From assembly GCA_963678775.2 (NCBI GenBank), contig CAXXGR010000008.1:186001-250000 (forward strand): a stretch of DNA of 64,000 bases, given 5' to 3'. The translations under genes and the position numbers were made by a program. Positions 59,498 to 64,000 of the stretch are shown piece after piece. Positions within the stretch are counted from its first letter, which is position 1. Every line of letters begins with the position of its first letter. The stretch is from JBFHIJ01 sp963678775. Its GTDB lineage: Bacteria > Bacteroidota > Ignavibacteria > Kapaibacteriales > UBA2268. The notes under the pieces are model-generated. The model ran no database searches. It saw only the letters and a list, made by a program, of their open reading frames with translations, and was not told where the DNA came from.

Positions 59498-60267
59498 TGA
59501 TTAATCTAACTAATAAAAATATTTTAGTAACAGGCGCGAGTGCCGGCATTGGTAAAGGTATCTCTTTATTACTCAATTCACTCGGAGCTAATGTTATTGG
59601 TGTATCCAGAAGGATGAAGGAATTGGAAGAAGTTAAGAAACTAACTTCTTTCCATGATTCTTTTCACCCTGAGTCGCGAGACTTAAGTCAAGACATTCAA
59701 GATATGCCTTACTTTATTAAGTCCATAACAGAATCTTACGGTGCATTAGACGGCATGGTCTTAAATGCCGGTGTGGAACTTACTGAACCTATTTCTATTA
59801 GTAATTATGAAAAAGCTAAAAAGCTATTTGACACTAATTACTTTGCCAATATTGCACTGCTAAAATCATTTCAAAAAAGAAAACATAACAAAGGTAACGG
59901 TTCTTCTGTTGTCCTTATTAGTTCAATCACTGCCAATATTGGTATACCTGCTGTCGCAAATTATAGTGCTTCCAAATCAGCGCTAAATGCAGCTATGAGG
60001 TCAGTCGCTCTTGAATATGCAAAAACAGGACTTCGTATTAATTCTATTCTGCCAGGTCATATCCTTACAGAAATGACTGTTTCTGATAATAAAGCCAGGC
60101 AAGATTATCTCAAAAAAATTGAATCTGCCTACCCTTTAGGATTTGGCACTGTCGATGATGTTGCTTACCTTGTCGCTTTTCTTGTTTCTGAAAAGTCAAA
60201 ATGGATTACAGGGCAGGAATTTACTGTCGATGGTGGTGCTAGTATTAACTTTTTAAATGGACTATAA
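59497..60267 (+). CDS. SDR-family oxidoreductase, FabG-like 3-oxoacyl-ACP reductase
   Basis: A 256-residue classical SDR: cofactor motif 'VTGASAGIGKGI', 'LNAGVELTEPIS', catalytic Ser in 'VVLISSITANIG', Tyr-x-x-x-Lys in 'ANYSASKSALNAAMR', and the C-terminal 'WITGQEFTVDGGASIN'. It would reduce the 3-oxoacyl-ACP made by the KAS III to 3-hydroxyacyl-ACP with NADPH. The start overlaps the ACP stop. With synthase, ACP and reductase but no dehydratase or enoyl reductase, the expected product is a short 3-hydroxyacyl group. Confidence 0.87.
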   Translation: MINLTNKNILVTGASAGIGKGISLLLNSLGANVIGVSRRMKELEEVKKLTSFHDSFHPESRDLSQDIQDMPYFIKSITESYGALDGMVLNAGVELTEPISISNYEKAKKLFDTNYFANIALLKSFQKRKHNKGNGSSVVLISSITANIGIPAVANYSASKSALNAAMRSVALEYAKTGLRINSILPGHILTEMTVSDNKARQDYLKKIESAYPLGFGTVDDVAYLVAFLVSEKSKWITGQEFTVDGGASINFLNGL

Positions 60268-60271
60268 CCTT

Positions 60272-61537
60272 ATGAATATTCTTGTTATTGGTGGCGGAGG
60301 AAGGGAGCATGCTATTACTCGTGCTCTGGCTAAATCCGACTCTGCCGGTGAGATTTATGTTGCTCCGGGTAATCCGGGCATTTTAACTATTGCTAAAAAA
60401 GCTGATATTGATATTAAAAATTTTGATGCTGTTACTGAGTTTTGCAAAGCTAATGGCATTACTCTTGTAGTTGTTGGGCCTGAACAGCCTCTTGCTGACG
60501 GAATGGCTGATGCTCTTACAAAAGAAAATATTTTTGTGTTTGGGCCAATGCAGAAAGCAGCTATGTTGGAAGCTTCCAAAGGCTTTGCCAAAGATTTTAT
60601 GGCGAAATATAAAATCCCGACTGCGGCTTATGATACTTTTGATGCTACTCAAAAAACTCAGGCAATAGACTTTATTAAGGCTAATTTCCCGGTTGTTCTT
60701 AAAGCTGACGGACTTGCCGGTGGTAAAGGCGTACTTATTCCTGAGACTGCTGATGAAGCTATATCTCAGCTTGATGAGATGTTTGGCGGCATGTTTGGTT
60801 CAGCTTCGGAACGCATCGTAATAGAAGAGTTTATGGAAGGTGAAGAGGCTTCTGTTTTTGCTATTTGTGATGGCAATGACTTTGTTACGCTTGCTCCATC
60901 TCAGGATCACAAACGTGCTTTTGATGGTGATCTAGGTTTAAACACAGGTGGCATGGGTGCTTACGCTCCTGCTAAAGTTGCAACTGATGAAGTAATAACA
61001 AAAGCACATAAAGATATCATCGCTCCCGTTTTGGAAGGAATGAAGGCAGAGGGCTCGCCTTATATCGGCTGCCTTTATGCAGGTTTGATGATTAAAGACG
61101 GCAATCCTCGTGTTGTTGAGTTTAATGTTCGTTTTGGCGATCCTGAAACTCAGGCTGTTCTTGCAATCTTGGATGCAGATTTTGCCGGATTACTCGATAG
61201 CGCTGCAAAAGGCAAATTGGATAAATCTACTATTCGCAGCGTTGCCTCTAAATCTGCATGCTGTGTTGTGATGGCATCTGAAGGCTATCCGGGAAAATGC
61301 GAAAGCGGCTTTGAAATCAAAGGCATGGATGATGCTGAAAACGAAGACTTAATTGTCTACCAAGCAGGCACTAAAGATGCTGACGGCAAAGTTGTTTCCA
61401 ACGGCGGCAGAGTTCTCGGTGTTACAGGTCTGGGCAACAACCTGCAAGAAGCAATTGACAAAGCCTACATCGGCGTTAAAAAAATCAACTTCTCTAATCA
61501 TTTCTACAGAAATGATATTGGTAAGAAGGGATTGTAA
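60272..61537 (+). CDS. purD: Phosphoribosylamine-glycine ligase
   Basis: A 421-residue GARS with an ATP-grasp fold: 'MNILVIGGGGREHAITRALA', 'VAPGNPGI', 'VVLKADGLAGGKGVLI', 'FEVRFGDPE'-type motif as 'VEFNVRFGDPETQ'. It makes GAR from phosphoribosylamine, glycine and ATP in purine synthesis. I use ATG 60272, the usual start of the family; an ATG at 60257 inside the SDR gene end is possible. Being last in an acyl-sugar-like operon is unusual and may only reflect adjacency. Confidence 0.95.
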   Translation: MNILVIGGGGREHAITRALAKSDSAGEIYVAPGNPGILTIAKKADIDIKNFDAVTEFCKANGITLVVVGPEQPLADGMADALTKENIFVFGPMQKAAMLEASKGFAKDFMAKYKIPTAAYDTFDATQKTQAIDFIKANFPVVLKADGLAGGKGVLIPETADEAISQLDEMFGGMFGSASERIVIEEFMEGEEASVFAICDGNDFVTLAPSQDHKRAFDGDLGLNTGGMGAYAPAKVATDEVITKAHKDIIAPVLEGMKAEGSPYIGCLYAGLMIKDGNPRVVEFNVRFGDPETQAVLAILDADFAGLLDSAAKGKLDKSTIRSVASKSACCVVMASEGYPGKCESGFEIKGMDDAENEDLIVYQAGTKDADGKVVSNGGRVLGVTGLGNNLQEAIDKAYIGVKKINFSNHFYRNDIGKKGL

Positions 61538-61550
61538 GTTTTTATATGGG

Positions 61551-61570
61551 CAAGGGGCTTAAGCCCCTTG
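61551..61570. repeat. 20-bp perfect palindrome (REP-like or terminator)
   Basis: 'caaggggcttaagccccttg' is its own reverse complement and lies 14 bases after the purD stop. It could fold into a hairpin and protect or end the purD mRNA, but no T-run follows. Its GC-rich palindromic character resembles the repeat elements at 44661 and 62971. Confidence 0.65.
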
Positions 61571-61981
61571 TTCAGTTTGGTGTAAGTCATTAAAAGAATA
61601 AATTTAGAACGTATAGTAGGATACCGTTCATTATATAGTATCCACTCTATTCCTCAATCTTCATCACAATATAATGTTCAGTGTGATAAGTCAAAACAAA
61701 GATATCTTTGAATACTTTTTTATATACATCAATAAATCGCTAAATTCAAGTAATATAGACTTATCGCTGATAAAGTTATAAGTTTTTTACTTTTTGTTTG
61801 TTGGAATGCTTTCTTCTTTATTCGCGAGCTTTATGTGCATGATCTCACAAGCTCATTTTTTGTTATTCTCTCCAATGTTCCGGTTTGTTCCTCATATCAG
61901 CACAGATTACCTTCTTTTTGCTTTGATATGCAAATTTACAGCCAACGGATATAGTATGTGATTAAGTGACTGTTTTTTATG
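61571..61981. other. AT-rich intergenic region, nothing recognised
   Basis: A 411-nt gap between convergent purD and the cupin gene. It holds no ORF with a ribosome site, no RNA gene and no compact terminator that I can support. Confidence 0.4.
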
Positions 61982-62830
61982 TTATTTAATATAAAAACTA
62001 CCATTTGTTCTTACATAGAGCAGAACAAAATCATCAGTTTTATTTGTTAGAATATGTTTTGCAGTGTCAGTGGAGCTGAAACAACTACCTAGATCTAAAG
62101 TTTTTATGCTATTATCTTGAGGTAGTAAATATTCGGTTTTACCTTGAATAACAATAGAATAGAATATGTTTCCATCACTTTCTAACGTTCCATCAAAATT
62201 CTTTGGCAATTTTACAAACATACCCTTAATTCCATTGTTTTTAGTTTCCCACAAATAACTGATTTTGGCATCGCATTTTTTGTCAATCCAATTCGATCTT
62301 TCATTATCAAGCCATATTACATTTGAAACATCAATGTTTATAGGTTTCTCATTAGTTTCGTATGCGTCACTTCCTGGTTGTACAAGATAAGGACCATTGT
62401 CAATCTCTACATAGGCCATGTTTTCCTCACCCTTTGCTGCTGTGATATGAGATTCTCCTACAGGTTGAGTCCAAAAACTTCCAGGTTGCATCCACATCTG
62501 TGCTGCACTAGGATCATCATTATGTATAGAGCCCTTTATTACTACAGCTCGGTACGTTATGTTGTGTATGTGCGGAGGAGAAGAGAAACCATCAACAAAT
62601 TTTGCAAGGAAACCTGTTGGTACTTCACCATGTCTATCTCCCCAAATTGTTCCGGCTTGTGGGCTTTTATCTCCACGAGCTGGGTTTAGTTTTTCCCATT
62701 CGATTTCGGAACTAAGAACTACTTTGTTGGTAGGCTTAATTTCGGTTGCTGCCTCTGTAGTTTCTTGTTTCTTTTCTGAACAAGAAAAGAGAAAAGCTAC
62801 TATTAGTAAAAACAGTGTGGATTTAATCAT
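61982..62830 (-). CDS. Cupin lipoprotein (DUF4437-like)
   Basis: A 282-residue lipoprotein: signal peptide ending 'LIVAFLFSCSEKK'. The mature part looks like a two-cupin protein of the DUF4437 type. The first cupin has His-rich metal ligands in 'SSPPHIHNITYRAVVIKGS' and 'SFWTQPVGESHITAAKGEEN'. The second is less obvious ('YSIVIQGKTEYLLPQDNS'). It sits in the periplasm or at the outer membrane, with the metal and substrate unknown. A weak GAG precedes ATG 62830. Monocistronic, converging with purD. Confidence 0.75.
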   Translation of the reverse strand: MIKSTLFLLIVAFLFSCSEKKQETTEAATEIKPTNKVVLSSEIEWEKLNPARGDKSPQAGTIWGDRHGEVPTGFLAKFVDGFSSPPHIHNITYRAVVIKGSIHNDDPSAAQMWMQPGSFWTQPVGESHITAAKGEENMAYVEIDNGPYLVQPGSDAYETNEKPINIDVSNVIWLDNERSNWIDKKCDAKISYLWETKNNGIKGMFVKLPKNFDGTLESDGNIFYSIVIQGKTEYLLPQDNSIKTLDLGSCFSSTDTAKHILTNKTDDFVLLYVRTNGSFYIK

Positions 62831-62970
62831 AGTTCACTCTATATTATTAAAAAAAGCGTTGTAAATCATGCCATATTCAAACAATAAATGCAACAGATGT
62901 TAAAATAATAAAAATTTCTTTCCCAAAGAAAGAATTATTGTACTAAATACTTTTTGAAAGCAAATCATAA

Positions 62971-63016
62971 AATTCCCCTTCTTTTGAAGAAGGGGTGCCC
63001 TGAAAGGGCGGGGTAG
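62971..63016. repeat. REP-like double-hairpin element
   Basis: Two adjacent stem-loops: 'ccccttctt' (62975-62983) with 'aagaagggg' (62987-62995), then 'gccct' (62997-63001) with 'agggc' (63005-63009), followed by 'ggggtag'. It is far more GC-rich than its surroundings and lies in a non-coding gap, typical of dispersed palindromic repeats. Confidence 0.75.
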
Positions 63017-63198
63017 CTGTTCTGAGGTTCAACTTCGACCTGATTTAGATGTCATCTTTTATATGCCTGTAAGGACGGTCAGATTCTCTCATTAAAGTGG
63101 TAATAATAGGAGCTAGGGTTTTCTTTTTTTATAGCTGAATTTTGTATATTGCTGCAACTTTTTTTCCAAAAAAATATTCCAAAAATCAAGATATTCAG

Positions 63199-63525
63199 AT
63201 GTCTATAATTAGAAAATCCATACTTGTCTTAATTTTTCTACTAACGCTTATCTCAACAATTATTTATTTTGGTATGAAACTTGAGAGGCAAAAGCAGTTA
63301 GAAATAGGGTCATATATGATTGAAAAAGTAGAAACTTATAAAAAAGTACATAATAAACTACCTGTAACCGTTGAGGATATGGGTTTAAAAAAATCAACTT
63401 TTGATTTGCCTACTTATGAAAAGCTCAATGATTCATCTTACAAATTGTTATTTATACTACCTTCACATGAACGTGTAGAGTATTCATCGGAATCAAAAAC
63501 TTGGAATAAGCGACGTATCCATTAA
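63199..63525 (+). CDS. Small membrane-anchored hypothetical protein
   Basis: A 108-residue protein from ATG 63199; a TTG at 63142 would add 19 residues and has no better support. One N-terminal transmembrane segment ('ILVLIFLLTLISTIIYFG') is followed by a basic, helical and then beta region ('SYMIEKVETYKKVHNKLPVT', 'YKLLFILPSHERVEY'). The pattern resembles a minor pilin-like or DUF-type exported protein, but no prepilin cleavage motif is seen. Function unknown. Confidence 0.6.
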   Translation: MSIIRKSILVLIFLLTLISTIIYFGMKLERQKQLEIGSYMIEKVETYKKVHNKLPVTVEDMGLKKSTFDLPTYEKLNDSSYKLLFILPSHERVEYSSESKTWNKRRIH

Positions 63526-63579
63526 ATCACATTTTTGAATCAAAAAAGTGTCAATACCTAATTCTCTCAATCGCAATTA

Positions 63580-63942
63580 TCAATTCTCCTTCCAGGTTTT
63601 ATATAAAAAGCGTACAAGTAAAAACACTACAATAGGGAGAAGTATAAATTTGCCTATTATATTGAGTATAATTGTTAGAGTATTGAAAAAAACTATAATA
63701 AATACTTCACTATTTAGCTCTACATCTGCTCCTTCTATCTGTAAATAAGTAATCAATATCAAAGGTAATAATACAAATTGGATAAGTAGAATAAAACGAA
63801 GTAACTTTTTATTCCAATACTTTGAAGTTGCCATCTCTCTTATTTTAGAGTTTGCTTGTATTTTAATACGAGTTCCTGTACCTCCAAAGAACTCACCCAT
63901 CAATTCTTTGAAATTTTGAACTATAGTGCTGAAAATATTCAT
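63580..63942 (-). CDS. Small integral membrane protein
   Basis: A 120-residue protein with a basic, amphipathic N-terminus ('MNIFSTIVQNFKELMGEFFG') and two transmembrane segments ('FILLIQFVLLPLILITYL' and 'LNIIGKFILLPIVVFLLVRF'). AAGGA precedes ATG 63942. I recognise no family; it converges with the gene at 63199-63525. It could be a small inner membrane accessory protein. Confidence 0.6.
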   Translation of the reverse strand: MNIFSTIVQNFKELMGEFFGGTGTRIKIQANSKIREMATSKYWNKKLLRFILLIQFVLLPLILITYLQIEGADVELNSEVFIIVFFNTLTIILNIIGKFILLPIVVFLLVRFLYKTWKEN

Positions 63943-64000
63943 CTGAAAAATCCTTGGTGATGTAGAGTTGTTCTATAATGACAATAATTATTTTAAGCCT

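Noticed and set aside
63548..63748. 66-codon plus-strand frame
   Set aside because: It is antisense to the membrane protein at 63580-63942, which has a ribosome site and clear transmembrane segments.

Overview
This is a 64-kb chromosomal stretch of an AT-rich (by eye roughly one-third GC) Gram-negative bacterium of the Fibrobacteres-Chlorobi-Bacteroidetes group. The evidence is type IX secretion (T9SS) sorting domains at the C-termini of three secreted proteins (39277-40929, 43749-44861, 53116-56049), many short lipoproteins, LPS heptose genes, DUF2851, DUF4221-like and DUF4437-like families, and Bacteroidetes-type promoters (TTTG-N19/20-TAnnTTTG). Gene content fits Ignavibacteria / Candidatus Kapabacteria better than a gut Bacteroides, but the sequence alone does not settle the taxon. 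I saw no rRNA, tRNA, CRISPR array, intact insertion sequence or prophage.

Layout. 1-5223: tail of a 3-hydroxyacyl-CoA dehydrogenase, a TPR protein, a beta-barrel protein, a CoA-binding protein, a Cys-rich exported peptide divergent from a serine hydrolase (a 26-bp perfect palindrome lies between them), and a TauE-type exporter. 5246-12688: an ApeA-like HEPN defence protein, penicillin-binding protein 1C, a thioredoxin/propeller protein flanked by a second copy of the pbpC 3' end, a pentapeptide-repeat protein and the heptose pair rfaE2/rfaE1. 13022-22192: mtaB, a two-gene histidine kinase unit, then a minus-strand run of a 56-aa protein, DUF2851, a lipoprotein, pyrF, an M48 protease and truA. 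22319-24412: a lipoprotein trio (thioredoxin-like, DUF4221-like propeller, small Cys-containing lipoprotein).

24760-30150 is the most distinctive region: a complete chaperone-usher type pilus operon (three DUF4402-like subunits, a PapD-like chaperone and an outer membrane usher). Strong hairpins lie in two of the gaps between subunit genes, and two orphan response regulators lie just upstream. 32371-42485 holds tyrosine phenol-lyase, a dead-looking esterase, a TatD nuclease fused in frame to a beta-barrel protein, an NHL/thioredoxin lipoprotein, a T9SS metalloprotease-like protein, an ABC ATPase and a lytic transglycosylase. 42893-47939 holds secreted proteins, a tandem array in which two related genes each carry one premature stop, and a second serine hydrolase. 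48008-56049 holds rpsP-ffh, a DMT transporter, a thiol-redox pair and a large T9SS lectin/SBBP protein.

56245-61537 is a compact acyl-sugar-like operon: an AAC(3)-type acyltransferase, a NodB-like deacetylase, ketoacyl-ACP synthase III, ACP and an SDR reductase, with purD last. My reading is that the operon builds a custom acyl chain on a dedicated ACP and moves it to a de-N-acetylated amino sugar. The remainder holds a cupin lipoprotein, two REP-like palindromic repeats and two small membrane proteins.
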